NCBI GenBank assembly: GCA_030841085.1
Contig: JAVEDP010000012.1
Location: 20,561 to 84,560 of the forward strand
Reading direction: 5' to 3'
Origin: Pyrinomonadaceae bacterium
Lineage (GTDB): Bacteria; Acidobacteriota; Blastocatellia; Pyrinomonadales; Pyrinomonadaceae
DNA length: 64,000 nt
Shown: positions 17,927 to 27,432 of the stretch, in pieces
Numbering within the stretch: position 1 is the first letter of the stretch
Layout: the number at the start of each line of letters is the position of its first letter
The notes under the pieces: generated by a model
Seen by the model: only the letters and a program-made list of their open reading frames with translations
The model's database searches: none
What the model was told of the DNA's origin: nothing
Made by a program: the position numbers and the translations under genes

Positions 17927-17959
17927 CTCAAGTTTTTCTCAACCGGCTTGAAGTAAAAC
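17927..17959 (+). promoter_or_regulatory. Direct-repeat operator/promoter of the first giant secreted protein
   Basis: CTCAAG at 17927-17932 and CTCAAC at 17938-17943 have 11-bp spacing. Ten nt later comes TAAAAC (17954-17959), and 53 nt separate this from the ATG at 18013. The same design stands before the subtilase gene on the other strand. One-turn direct repeats overlapping the -35 position are typical of OmpR/PhoB- or SARP-type activators. Confidence 0.55.
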
Positions 17960-18012
17960 TTTCTCCATACCCGGTCTCCTCTTTTGTCGGCGTCTACTAC
18001 TCTGGAGGTTTC

Positions 18013-21000
18013 ATGCCAAAGCGAAACAAAACTAATATGAAAAACACCCGACCTGTGAAAGCAACGTTGCACCAAAAAGCGCTGCGACTGCGTTCGCTGT
18101 TTATTTTCATGGCGCTGGCGATCGCGGCCTGCTCCTCTTTGTTTCTCTTTAACACTCAGGCAGCGAACCCGGCCGGGGGCAGCATCGGTCCGACGATCGG
18201 CGGCCCGCCAGTTACCTGGGTCGGTGATGTAGTCGGCACGGGAGCAGAGGGCGGCGAAGATCAGTGCATCGACAGTGGGCCGGCAAAGAACTGCGACAGC
18301 TTCGCGCTGACCGTAACCGGCACGCCGGCCGATTGGGTCAGCAAAGTTCTGCGAGTAAGAATCAACTGGACCCTCAGCGCGAACGACTATGACGTTTACA
18401 TTCACAAGGGTGACTTGACTGGTCCAGTCGTGGGCAAGGGGCCCGGCAGCAGCCAGCCGAATCTTGAAGAAATTGCCTTTCTCAATCCATACAACGACGG
18501 CGTCGGACTCTACACCGTGCACGTTGCGTACGCGGCCGTGGCGCCGAATTCAGATCAATATCACGGCACCGCATCTGTCATTCCCGGCGTCGCGCCTGGC
18601 GTTCAGGGAACCGGTCTGGCCCCGAGATTTCAAAATTTCTATCCACAGCCGGATCTGATCAAAACGGGCAAAGGGACTGACGCCGGCGAACCTTCCTTAG
18701 GCGTTAACTGGAAAACCGGCAGGGTGATGTTCATCTCGTACCTTACGACGTTGCGCGTCAGTTTCGATGATTCATGTCCCACCACACCCATCTCGACCTG
18801 GCTGGACAAGAGCGCGCCGAATTCTCAGGACAGTCTCGATCCAATTCTTTTCACTGATCACGGCTATAACAATGCCGTCCCCGAAACGGGACGAACAATC
18901 GTTTCGCAGTTGACTGGGCAGGACAGCCTTTCTTCATACACAGATGACGATGGCGACACATGGGTTCCCAGTCAGGGTGGCGGCATTCCTTCGGGGGTGG
19001 ACCACCAAAGCATTGGCGCTGGTCCATTCCACGCTCCGCTCATCGGAACGGCTTATCCCCATGCTGTTTATTATTGTTCTCAGGACATCGTCGCCGCGGC
19101 GTTCTGCGCGCGAAGCGATGACGGCGGCTTAACCTTTGGGCCAGGCGTGCCGATCTACACAACTGAATGCGTCGGCATACACGGACACACGAAAATTGGA
19201 CCCGACGGCACTGTCTACGTGCCCAACAGAGACTGCGCCGGTAATGAAGCGGCCGTCGTTTCTGAAGACAATGGCATGACCTGGAGCATCCGCCCGATCC
19301 CCGGCACGATTAGTTCGAGCGGCGATCCAGCGATAGCAATTGGTCGCGGCGACATCGTAAAGACGCCGCTCGACAACAAGCCTATCGGTCGAGTCTACGA
19401 AGCATTTGCCGGCGGCGACAGCATCGCTGGTGTGGCAGTTTCAGATGATCGTGGTCTGACCTGGAAAAATGGTTTTGATGTTGGCAGTCTGGTGGGCATA
19501 AAGGCTGTCGCCTTTCCCACCATTGTTGCCGGTGACGATAACCGCGCGTCGTTTGCATTTCTCGGTTCGACGACCGGTGGAACTCCCGACGCTAAAGATT
19601 TCGCAGGCGTTTGGCATCTTTACATTGCTAACACCTATGACGGCGGCGCTACGTGGCTGGTGTCTGATGCCACGCCTAACGATCCCGTTCAACGCAATGG
19701 AATTCACCTCGGTGGCGGCTCACCTCCGCACCGCAACTTACTCGACTTCATTGGCATTGATATCGATAAGGAGGGACGTGTGCTCGTTGCTTACGCCGAC
19801 GGCTGTACTGGCGACGGCTGCGTTCAAGGGACAACTTCGTCCATTGGAAACTCGTACACCGACGTGGCGGCAATCGCGCGGCAAACCGGCGGCAGAAGAT
19901 TGTTCGCTGCGAACGATCCAGCAGAGCCAACAGTACCCGGCGCGCCTTTATTAACGGTTGGCCGCGATGGCAGCGTGGCCCATCTGACCTGGTCGGAGTC
20001 AGACAATGGCGGGTCAGCGATAACGAACTACACCATCTCCCGAGGCACCGCGAGCGGAGGGGAAACATTTCTTGCGAATGCGGGCACGGCAAACAGTTAC
20101 GAGGATACAACCGCGAACCCGGCGATTACTTATTACTACAAGGTAAGCGCTACGAGTTCTTTGGGATCGTCATGCGGCAGCAATGAAGTGCAGTCTCAAC
20201 CAATAGGCGATTCACAATGCGCCGGCTTAAGAGAAGTGGTGGATCCGGCGGGCGACCAGAAGAGTGCGCCGGCTAATGCCGACCTTGATGTGCTGGAAGT
20301 GCGCCTCGCTGATTATGTCGACACTGGCAACAAGATCGTTTTCAAGTTAAAGGTCGCCGACCTCAGCGTGCTTCAGCCGAACCGCCAATGGCGCATCATT
20401 TGGAACTATCCGATTCGCGCGGCAAATATCGCAGTCGCCGACTTTACCGGCACTTACTATGTCGGCATGAACACAGACGGTTCGAGCGTATCCACGTTTG
20501 AATACGGCACAGTGACCACTGTCGAAGCCGTTCCCGCTAACACCAGTACGCCACACAGAATCGGTGACGCTGACAGCGGATCGATTGATCAAGCAACGGG
20601 TACGATTTCGATTGTACTTTCCTCGAACAAGATCGGCGGACCGGTTGCCGGTGATGTAATCGGGGCGCTCGTCGGGCGCACCTTTGCCGGTAATGGCAAT
20701 CAAACGGTGTTATCAAGTTCTGCCGCCGATACGACGAGCAGGGCCATTCAAGATCCATATACCGGCAACAGCTACAGGCTGGTCGGAAACAGCCCCTGCT
20801 CGGCCGCGACACCGACGCCGACGCCGACGCCAACACCATCGCCGAGCCCGTCGCCGTCACCAAGTCCGTCGCCGTCACCGAGCCCGTCGCCGTCACCAAG
20901 TCCGTCACCATCACCAAGTCCATCACCATCGCCGAGCCCATCGGCATCACCGAGCCCGTCACCCGGGACGACCGTGCAGTTTAGTCAGACTACGTATGCG

Positions 21001-22239
21001 GTGACGGAAGGGTGTGTGCAGACGGTGATTACTGTGACGCGTACTGGGCCAACCGGTCTTCCCAGCGTGGTTGACTACGTCGTTAACAATGCCACGGCTA
21101 CGCAACGAGGCGACTTTACCTATGCTGCGGGTTCAGTGGTTTTCGCTGCGGGCGAAACGAGCAAAACTTTTCCCGTCCTAATCAGCGAGGACGGCTATGC
21201 GGAGGGAACTGAATCGGCGACGGCGCAGTTAAGCAATCCTTCCGGAGCGACGCTGGGCACGCCGAACGCCGCATCGATCCAGATTCAGGATAACGATACG
21301 CTGGCGGTGGAACTCAATCCGATAGACAATGCGGCAACGTTCGTGGGCCAGCACTATCACGATTTCCTCAACCGCCAGGCTGATTCCCAAGGTCAGGCTT
21401 TTTGGACCAACGAGATAACGTCGTGCGGTACCAATGCGTCCTGCATCGATGAGAAGCGGACCAACGTGTCGGCGGCGTTCTTCCTGTCAATCGAATTTCA
21501 GAACACGGGCTACTTCGCTTTCCGGTTTTACCGCGCTTCATTCGTTAACACTGCGCAGCGCCCGCGCGGCCTGCCGCGATATTTGGAATTCCTGCGCGAC
21601 GAGCAGACGCTGCAACGCAATGTTGTGGTTGGACAAGATAATTGGGAAGCAAACCTGGAACAGAACAAGCAAGGGTTCGCGCTGGACTGGGTGGACCGTG
21701 CGGACTTTGTTGCGGAATATCCGACTTCGCTGACGCGTGACGAGTTCATCGACAAACTGTTCAGCCGTTCGGCTGCGACGCCCAGCACGCAGGAACGAAA
21801 CCAGGCTGTCTTCGCATACGACAGCGGCTTCAGTCTAAAAGAGAAGCGTGCGAAAGGATTAAGGGCAGTGATCGATACTGGCGCGGTTTATAACGCGCAG
21901 TACAACCCGGCGTTTGTGTTGATGCAGTACTTCGGGTACCTGAGAAGGAATCCGAACAATGCGCCCGATGGCGACTATGCCGGCTACGATTTCTGGCTCA
22001 CTAAGATGAATCAATTCAGTCAGCCCGGTGAAGACGTGCGCGACGCGAACGTAGCGTTGGCCCGCGTGCGGCGCGCAGACATGGTCAAGGCGTTCATCGT
22101 ATCGGGCGAATACCGCGGTCGCTTTGGCGGTGACTCCACACGCGGCCAGCAATTTGGATCCGTCGCGCTGGCGAAGCCGCCGGAAAACTGGGGCCACGAC
22201 ATGCTGGCAAACCTGGTCTGGCTTGTCCGTTTGGTTTGA
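18013..22239 (+). CDS. Giant secreted protein: sialidase-like blades, FN3, Calx-beta, DUF4214
   Basis: 1408 residues. After a basic N-terminus comes a hydrophobic export segment (about residues 29-46) ending near TQA-ANP. In order: a pre-peptidase C-terminal-like beta domain (about 70-190); BNR/sialidase-like blades with Asp-box-like strings (YTDDDGDTW, SDDGGLTF, SEDNGMTW, SDDRGLTW, TYDGGATW) without the arginine set that would prove sialidase activity; an FN3 domain (about 642-730); an unnamed beta module (731-930); a Thr/Ser-Pro repeat; a Calx-beta domain; and a C-terminal DUF4214 domain with VGQHYHDFLNRQ and YFGYLRRNPNN. An ATG at 18013 with GGAGG is preferred over the upstream open frame. 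The next gene is a paralogue. Confidence 0.8.
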   Translation: MPKRNKTNMKNTRPVKATLHQKALRLRSLFIFMALAIAACSSLFLFNTQAANPAGGSIGPTIGGPPVTWVGDVVGTGAEGGEDQCIDSGPAKNCDSFALTVTGTPADWVSKVLRVRINWTLSANDYDVYIHKGDLTGPVVGKGPGSSQPNLEEIAFLNPYNDGVGLYTVHVAYAAVAPNSDQYHGTASVIPGVAPGVQGTGLAPRFQNFYPQPDLIKTGKGTDAGEPSLGVNWKTGRVMFISYLTTLRVSFDDSCPTTPISTWLDKSAPNSQDSLDPILFTDHGYNNAVPETGRTIVSQLTGQDSLSSYTDDDGDTWVPSQGGGIPSGVDHQSIGAGPFHAPLIGTAYPHAVYYCSQDIVAAAFCARSDDGGLTFGPGVPIYTTECVGIHGHTKIGPDGTVYVPNRDCAGNEAAVVSEDNGMTWSIRPIPGTISSSGDPAIAIGRGDIVKTPLDNKPIGRVYEAFAGGDSIAGVAVSDDRGLTWKNGFDVGSLVGIKAVAFPTIVAGDDNRASFAFLGSTTGGTPDAKDFAGVWHLYIANTYDGGATWLVSDATPNDPVQRNGIHLGGGSPPHRNLLDFIGIDIDKEGRVLVAYADGCTGDGCVQGTTSSIGNSYTDVAAIARQTGGRRLFAANDPAEPTVPGAPLLTVGRDGSVAHLTWSESDNGGSAITNYTISRGTASGGETFLANAGTANSYEDTTANPAITYYYKVSATSSLGSSCGSNEVQSQPIGDSQCAGLREVVDPAGDQKSAPANADLDVLEVRLADYVDTGNKIVFKLKVADLSVLQPNRQWRIIWNYPIRAANIAVADFTGTYYVGMNTDGSSVSTFEYGTVTTVEAVPANTSTPHRIGDADSGSIDQATGTISIVLSSNKIGGPVAGDVIGALVGRTFAGNGNQTVLSSSAADTTSRAIQDPYTGNSYRLVGNSPCSAATPTPTPTPTPSPSPSPSPSPSPSPSPSPSPSPSPSPSPSPSPSPSASPSPSPGTTVQFSQTTYAVTEGCVQTVITVTRTGPTGLPSVVDYVVNNATATQRGDFTYAAGSVVFAAGETSKTFPVLISEDGYAEGTESATAQLSNPSGATLGTPNAASIQIQDNDTLAVELNPIDNAATFVGQHYHDFLNRQADSQGQAFWTNEITSCGTNASCIDEKRTNVSAAFFLSIEFQNTGYFAFRFYRASFVNTAQRPRGLPRYLEFLRDEQTLQRNVVVGQDNWEANLEQNKQGFALDWVDRADFVAEYPTSLTRDEFIDKLFSRSAATPSTQERNQAVFAYDSGFSLKEKRAKGLRAVIDTGAVYNAQYNPAFVLMQYFGYLRRNPNNAPDGDYAGYDFWLTKMNQFSQPGEDVRDANVALARVRRADMVKAFIVSGEYRGRFGGDSTRGQQFGSVALAKPPENWGHDMLANLVWLVRLV
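20809..20964 (+). repeat. Tandem Thr/Ser-Pro codon repeat
   Basis: About 50 codons of ACG/TCG/TCA-CCG type encode a TP-then-SP repeat linking the beta module to Calx-beta. The unit is 6 to 18 nt and very regular, so the copy number is likely to vary between strains. The encoded linker should be extended and could be glycosylated. Confidence 0.85.
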
Positions 22240-22278
22240 GGCGCGCATAAGATTTGAAATTCAGAAAGGACAAGGGAA

Positions 22279-25200
22279 GTGAAACATCTACTTAGCACAC
22301 TGCAAGGTCGAGACGTCGAGTTGAAGGGCCGTCTCATTATCTTCTCGGCGTTAATCCTCATCGCTTTAATTGGCGCTACGATATTGGCAGTCTTCCCGAC
22401 GCAGCATGTGACGGCTGCCAATCCACCTTCAGGCGCCATCGCCCCGACTGGTCCAGTGCTCCCGTTCACCGGAAGTTGGACCGGGACGGCAAGCGGAACG
22501 GGCGCCAACGCGACTGAAGTTGACTGCGTCGAAGGCGTTAGTTGCGATACTTTCCGACTTACCGTTGTCCCTGGCGTATGGACCGCAAAAATTATCAACG
22601 CGAAGATTCAATGGACGGTTCCTGCCAACGACTACGATCTCTACGTTCACAAATGTCCAAGCGGCGCGTCCACCAATGCGCAATGTAATGCCACGCCCAC
22701 GGTCGGGGAATCTCACGGCGGCGCGCCGCAGACAGAAGAGGATTCCGCGATCGATCCCAACAACACGGGAACCGGCGACTACACGCTTCACGTTGTCTAT
22801 TCGGCCGTTACCCCGGCTGCCGACCAATACCAGGGGACCGTTAGCGTTGCTTCGCAAACTGCCGGACGGACAGCCACGTACGTAACCGGTGGAATAACTT
22901 TTAGCCCCAGTGTTACGGCGAGAGCGCCGGTGGCGCCGCGTGACGGCGAGCCGAGCAATCGCACCGACAAGCTGGGAAATTTTTATATCGCAGGCATCCG
23001 CGGATTTCCGGCGGGCGTCGATCTCTGGTACGTCGATCTGCAGCCGGGCAGCGGCAGCTACGATCCATTCATGCGCAATCCGATCTACCGCGGACAACCT
23101 GATGCGTTTAGTCCGGATGATCAAGCGGACCTCGGCGGCGATGGCGGCGGCGACGTCGACCTCGCGGTTAGCATGCCTGATCCGACGACGAATGCGCTGC
23201 CCAGTCCACCAACTCTTGCTTCTTCCAGTTTGATCGCTGCGAATATTTCGGCGCAAAAATCCACCGACAAAGGCGTCACCTTTACGAGAAATAATGTTGG
23301 CAACGTAACCGGCGGAGCGCCCGCGGACGACAGGCAATGGGAAGAGTTTCACGGGCAGAATACTGTCTATCTGCTTTATCGCACTCTTGCGCCCGCTGTT
23401 ACCCAAATTCAACGCTCGACCGATGGCGGCTTGACCTTTGGTCCAGCGCAAACGGCCGGCGCGATCGGACAAGTTGGTTACATCGACGTGCATCAGAAGA
23501 CCGGAACGGTTTACATCAGCGGCTCGACCGGCCAGGTTTGCCATAGCACAGTCGTGCTTCCAACGGGCGAGGCCGCTGTGTATCAATGCGTACAAGCAGC
23601 AACCGATCCCAGCGGCGTGGGCCACCTCTTTTTCCCGGTCAAGGTAGCGGACGACGGCACGCCGAACGGCACTGTCTATGTTCCTTACTCAAACGGCCAC
23701 GACATCTTCCTGGTCCATTCCACAGATAAAGGCGTGACCTGGAGCTTGCCTATCCGTGTCAGCAATGGTCCGGACACAAAGACGAGTTTGTTCCCGTGGT
23801 TAGAAACTGGCTCGACGCCTGGCTCGGTTGGCATCGTCTGGTACGGCTCATCGAGCGCGACGAATGACGACAACGCCAACTGGGAAGTGTTCTTTGCACA
23901 AAGTTTCAACGCCACCGCCAACAATCCGACCTTCAGGCAGGTGAAGGTAAGCGACCACATTATCCATGGCAGTAACGTTTCCGAAGGCGGTCTGTGCGTC
24001 GCTCCGGTAATGCAGTGCAAGAATCGCAACTTGATCGACTATTTCCAGATTTCATTCGATCCCACCGGCGCCGCCGTCGTCGGCTACACCGATGACCACA
24101 ACGATTTCGACGGTCATGTTTATCTCGCGCGTCAGATTAGTGGCGAATCCATCCTCGGTGGAAAGGCGCCGGTGCCGAATCCTGGACCGACGCCGGCGCC
24201 GGCGACTGGGCCACAACCATCGGCAGCCAGCGTAGGCGGCATACCTGGATCGCAGGTGACTGACTTTGCGCAGGACGCTGCAACTGGTCGCGGCTTGACG
24301 AGAATCAACGCTAACGATCCGTTCGACATCCTTTCGGTCAAATATGATTGCGAGGTTGGCCCAGGCGGCGAGACTGTAATCAGCGCGACGATGAAAGTGT
24401 CAGATCTAACGGTTGTGCCCGCGGGCTCGGATTGGCGGATGAATTTCACCGCTAACGCGCCTTTCAGCGGCATCAGTCCGGTTGGAGACTACAGCTTTGC
24501 GCTGTCCGATCGCGGCGACAATTTTTATCTGCGCGCCAGTACCGAAACGAATCCTGCCGGCACGTTCACCTATGGCACGGCGGTGCGGGGTTCTGACGGC
24601 GCATTTACTTATACCGATCGCGGTCCAGCAGATTGCGGCGCGTTCGATACTACGAATAAAACAATCACCGTCAAGGTCGCAGTCAGCAAGCTCAATTCGC
24701 TGGTCACCAAAGGCCCAGGCATAGGCCCGGGTTCGGTGCTCAGCGGTTTGCGTGGTTCGACGTTCACCGCCTCCAGCGACGGGCGGCGCGACATCACTCG
24801 CGGCGGCACGGAATTCGTGGTCGGCAATTGTTCGACGGTGACTTCGGTTTCGTGTGCGACGGCTTCGCCGACGCCTTCGCCGTCACCGACGCCTTCGCCA
24901 TCACCAACACCTTCGCCGACTTCAACCTTCCAGTTCAGCTCGGCGGCTTATGCCGTGCAGGAAGATGTTACGCAGGTCGTGGTAACAGTGACCCGGACTG
25001 GTGTTATTACTTCGCCGGCGACCGTTGACTATACAAGTGTGGACGGCACGGCCAAGCAGAAAGGCGATTACATCTACGCAACCGGAAGACTAGTGTTTGC
25101 AGCCGGCGACACACAGAAAACGTTCCCGGTCCTCATTAACGAAGACAGTTACACTGAAGGCGCAGAGTCTGCGACGATCATTCTGAGTAATCCATCAGGC

Positions 25201-26205
25201 GGAACGACGTTGGGCGCACCGGCGACGGCCACAGTCCAAATTACGGACGATACTGTCGAGTCCAGCGGAAATCCGATTGACGATCCGCGTGGTTTTGTTG
25301 GTCAGCATTACCACGACTTCCTTAATCGCCAGAGCGATCAGTCAGGCGAGGATTTCTGGACCAACCAAATCGCGAGCTGCGGAAGCAACGCCGCATGTAT
25401 CGATGAAAAGAGAACGAACGTCTCGGCCGCGTTCTTCCTTTCCATCGAATTCCAGAACACCGGCTATCTGGTCATTCGCACTCACAAGGCAGCGTTTGGA
25501 AGCGACAAGAGCAATCCGCGCTACACCGTTTTCCTGCGCGACCAGCGAACCATCAGCAACGGAGTCGTCATTGGGCAACCCGGAGCTGACGCCCAACTGG
25601 AACAGAACAAAGTCGGTTTCTTCCAGGAATTCGTGCAGCGTCCGGAGTTTGTCACCCGCTTTCCGGTGGGCACTCCGGCTGCGACTTATGTCGATGGGCT
25701 TTTTGCCAACGCGTCCGTGACGCCAACTACCGCTGAGCGAAATGCGGCCATAAGCGCGTACAGCAGCGGTGACACGAACGGGCGTGCGGCGGCGCTGCGC
25801 AGTGTCGCCGACAGCAATTCTGTTTACCAAAAGCAGTACAACCCTGCGTTTGTCTTAATGGAATACTATGGCTACCTGCGGCGCAATCCGGACGATGCGC
25901 CTGACAATAACTTCTCAGGTTACGACTTCTGGCTAAACAAGATGGACCAGTTTAGTCAGCCCGGAGAGGACGTGCGAAACGACAGCGTCGCCCTTGGACG
26001 CGTAAAGCGCGCGGAGATGGTCAAGGCGTTCATCGTTTCCAGCGAATACCGCGAACGTTTTGCCGGCAGTCCAACCGGTAATCAAAACGGCGCGGCAGTC
26101 GAGACAGAGACGAGTCAGAAAGGCGGCACGAGCGGCGGTCTTTTTGCCGGCGCTTTACGAGAGGGCGCAAGGCAAATAATTCGGACCGTGTTCTTCACTG
26201 GCTAG
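22279..26205 (+). CDS. Giant secreted protein, paralogue with Calx-beta and DUF4214
   Basis: 1308 residues, GTG start with AAGGACAAGGGA upstream, 39 nt after the previous gene. A membrane-spanning export segment (LIIFSALILIALIGATILAV, about residues 20-39) is followed by a pre-peptidase-like beta domain (VPANDYDLYVHK), sialidase-like blades (STDKGVTF, STDGGLTF, STDKGVTW), a C-terminal beta module like that of its neighbour, a short Ser/Thr-Pro linker, Calx-beta (AAYAVQEDVTQVVVTV) and DUF4214 (VGQHYHDFLNRQ, YYGYLRRNPDD). The FN3 domain of the neighbour is missing. Likely a surface or secreted binding protein; substrate unknown. Confidence 0.8.
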   Translation: MKHLLSTLQGRDVELKGRLIIFSALILIALIGATILAVFPTQHVTAANPPSGAIAPTGPVLPFTGSWTGTASGTGANATEVDCVEGVSCDTFRLTVVPGVWTAKIINAKIQWTVPANDYDLYVHKCPSGASTNAQCNATPTVGESHGGAPQTEEDSAIDPNNTGTGDYTLHVVYSAVTPAADQYQGTVSVASQTAGRTATYVTGGITFSPSVTARAPVAPRDGEPSNRTDKLGNFYIAGIRGFPAGVDLWYVDLQPGSGSYDPFMRNPIYRGQPDAFSPDDQADLGGDGGGDVDLAVSMPDPTTNALPSPPTLASSSLIAANISAQKSTDKGVTFTRNNVGNVTGGAPADDRQWEEFHGQNTVYLLYRTLAPAVTQIQRSTDGGLTFGPAQTAGAIGQVGYIDVHQKTGTVYISGSTGQVCHSTVVLPTGEAAVYQCVQAATDPSGVGHLFFPVKVADDGTPNGTVYVPYSNGHDIFLVHSTDKGVTWSLPIRVSNGPDTKTSLFPWLETGSTPGSVGIVWYGSSSATNDDNANWEVFFAQSFNATANNPTFRQVKVSDHIIHGSNVSEGGLCVAPVMQCKNRNLIDYFQISFDPTGAAVVGYTDDHNDFDGHVYLARQISGESILGGKAPVPNPGPTPAPATGPQPSAASVGGIPGSQVTDFAQDAATGRGLTRINANDPFDILSVKYDCEVGPGGETVISATMKVSDLTVVPAGSDWRMNFTANAPFSGISPVGDYSFALSDRGDNFYLRASTETNPAGTFTYGTAVRGSDGAFTYTDRGPADCGAFDTTNKTITVKVAVSKLNSLVTKGPGIGPGSVLSGLRGSTFTASSDGRRDITRGGTEFVVGNCSTVTSVSCATASPTPSPSPTPSPSPTPSPTSTFQFSSAAYAVQEDVTQVVVTVTRTGVITSPATVDYTSVDGTAKQKGDYIYATGRLVFAAGDTQKTFPVLINEDSYTEGAESATIILSNPSGGTTLGAPATATVQITDDTVESSGNPIDDPRGFVGQHYHDFLNRQSDQSGEDFWTNQIASCGSNAACIDEKRTNVSAAFFLSIEFQNTGYLVIRTHKAAFGSDKSNPRYTVFLRDQRTISNGVVIGQPGADAQLEQNKVGFFQEFVQRPEFVTRFPVGTPAATYVDGLFANASVTPTTAERNAAISAYSSGDTNGRAAALRSVADSNSVYQKQYNPAFVLMEYYGYLRRNPDDAPDNNFSGYDFWLNKMDQFSQPGEDVRNDSVALGRVKRAEMVKAFIVSSEYRERFAGSPTGNQNGAAVETETSQKGGTSGGLFAGALREGARQIIRTVFFTG

Positions 26206-26325
26206 TTATGCTTTCGCAGAGTTGAAGTACAAGCTCGGGTTAAGTTTCTGATGAGTAGTTGCCCATAGCTCCGCGGGCTAAGCATAATCAACCTGCTGAC
26301 CAACTTGATCAGACCGTCCTGAAGT

Positions 26326-26368
26326 AGAAACGCAGCCGATAAAGTTGTTGGCTGCGTTTCTATTTTTC
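26326..26368 (+). terminator. Rho-independent terminator after the DUF4214 gene pair
   Basis: A perfect 12-bp stem (AGAAACGCAGCC at 26326-26337 with GGCTGCGTTTCT at 26350-26361) is followed by ATTTTTC. Confidence 0.85.
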
Positions 26369-26444
26369 AATTGCTGTTCAGCCGAGCGCGCTGTTACATT
26401 CACCGCTCTGATTACGCATGACAAGAGTGCCTCCGTAAGCAACC

Positions 26445-27107
26445 ATGACTAACTATCGTCCCTTTTTGATCATCGCGCTCGTGCTGCTGGTAGCCGCCGC
26501 CGGCACAGCTCTGCTCCTGAAGTCAAATCAACGCGTCGACTCTTCGCGCGATACAAATACTGAATCATCTGACAATGCGAAGAAGAACCTTTCAGCGGAT
26601 GCGGTTGTTACTTTGGAAGAGTTTGGCGACTACCAATGTCCGCCGTGCGGTCAACTTCATCCGACGCTAAAAAAGTTGAAACAGGAATATGGCGCTAACC
26701 TGAATTTCATTTTCCGCAATCTGCCCTTGACTAAGATTCATCACAACGCGCTGGCGGCCGCACAAGCTGCCGAGGCGGCGCGCGTGCAAAACCGCTTTTG
26801 GGAAATGCATGATCTGCTCTACGAAAATCAGAGTCTTTGGAAGGACGATATCAACCCGCGGTCGATCTTCACCAAATTTGCCGCGGACCTGGGCTTGAAT
26901 ATCACGCAGTTCGTTCGCGACCTTGACGGCCAGCAAATCCAAATGCGCATCGAGGCCGACGAGGACGCTGCCGCCAAACAGGGCATCGACGGAACGCCAA
27001 CTATTCTGATCAACGGCCGTCAGTTGCGGGCTGAAATGACGACGCCGGACGGCGTGCGCAAAGGCATTGAAGTGATGTTATCGGCAAAGGCCACGCCGTC
27101 GCGCTGA
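26445..27107 (+). CDS. DsbA-like thiol-disulfide oxidoreductase, membrane-anchored
   Basis: A 220-residue protein with an N-terminal membrane anchor or uncleaved signal (LIIALVLLVAAAGTALLL, residues 8-25) and a DsbA-like thioredoxin domain. The active site is C65-P-P-C68 in FGDYQCPPCG. The cis-proline loop is GTPTILING and the helical insert contains NALAAAQAAEAARVQNRFWEMHD. Such proteins form or shuffle disulfides in exported proteins. The nearby giant secreted proteins contain cysteine pairs and are possible clients; that link is inference. Confidence 0.9.
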   Translation: MTNYRPFLIIALVLLVAAAGTALLLKSNQRVDSSRDTNTESSDNAKKNLSADAVVTLEEFGDYQCPPCGQLHPTLKKLKQEYGANLNFIFRNLPLTKIHHNALAAAQAAEAARVQNRFWEMHDLLYENQSLWKDDINPRSIFTKFAADLGLNITQFVRDLDGQQIQMRIEADEDAAAKQGIDGTPTILINGRQLRAEMTTPDGVRKGIEVMLSAKATPSR

Positions 27108-27118
27108 GGCTTGTCGTC

Positions 27119-27203
27119 GTAAAGCAAACTGTTAGTTTGCGGCGGTTCGTTAGCGCTCAACTCGAATGGCTGGGTACCGCCGCAAACTAACAGTTTGCTT
27201 TAC
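27119..27203. repeat. Perfect long inverted repeat, family F
   Basis: Arms 27119-27146 and 27176-27203 are exact 28-bp reverse complements around a 29-nt centre. Each arm contains the smaller palindrome GCAAACTGTTAGTTTGC. It begins 11 nt after the DsbA-like gene and could end its transcript or fold both messages. Confidence 0.9.
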
Positions 27204-27325
27204 ATCAGACCGTGAAATAGCCCGGGGCCATCAAGTTCTAGACTTTCGTTCTCCGGGTTGCCATTAAGCGCTCCCGCCTAACTTTGCTGCCCACTTCAAT
27301 AACCGGGCCTAACCTCAGGTTTTAG

Positions 27326-27354
27326 TTGACATTCTAAGCAACTCGCACTTATAT
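27326..27354 (+). promoter_or_regulatory. Consensus sigma-70 promoter for smc
   Basis: A perfect TTGACA at 27326-27331 and TTATAT at 27349-27354 are 17 nt apart, about 78 nt before the smc start. Confidence 0.65.
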
Positions 27355-27432
27355 TGACACACCCTCGCGCGGTCCCCTGATCGGGTTAGTCTGTTGGCGC
27401 CAGGGCCCTGTAAACAATAGACTAATTCTCGC

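Noticed and set aside
20809..20964. CRISPR or satellite DNA
   Set aside because: It is an in-frame Thr/Ser-Pro codon repeat within a secreted protein.
18013..22239. True sialidase annotation
   Set aside because: Asp-box-like blades are present, but the catalytic arginine triad and Tyr/Glu pair could not be identified, so only sialidase-like is supported.
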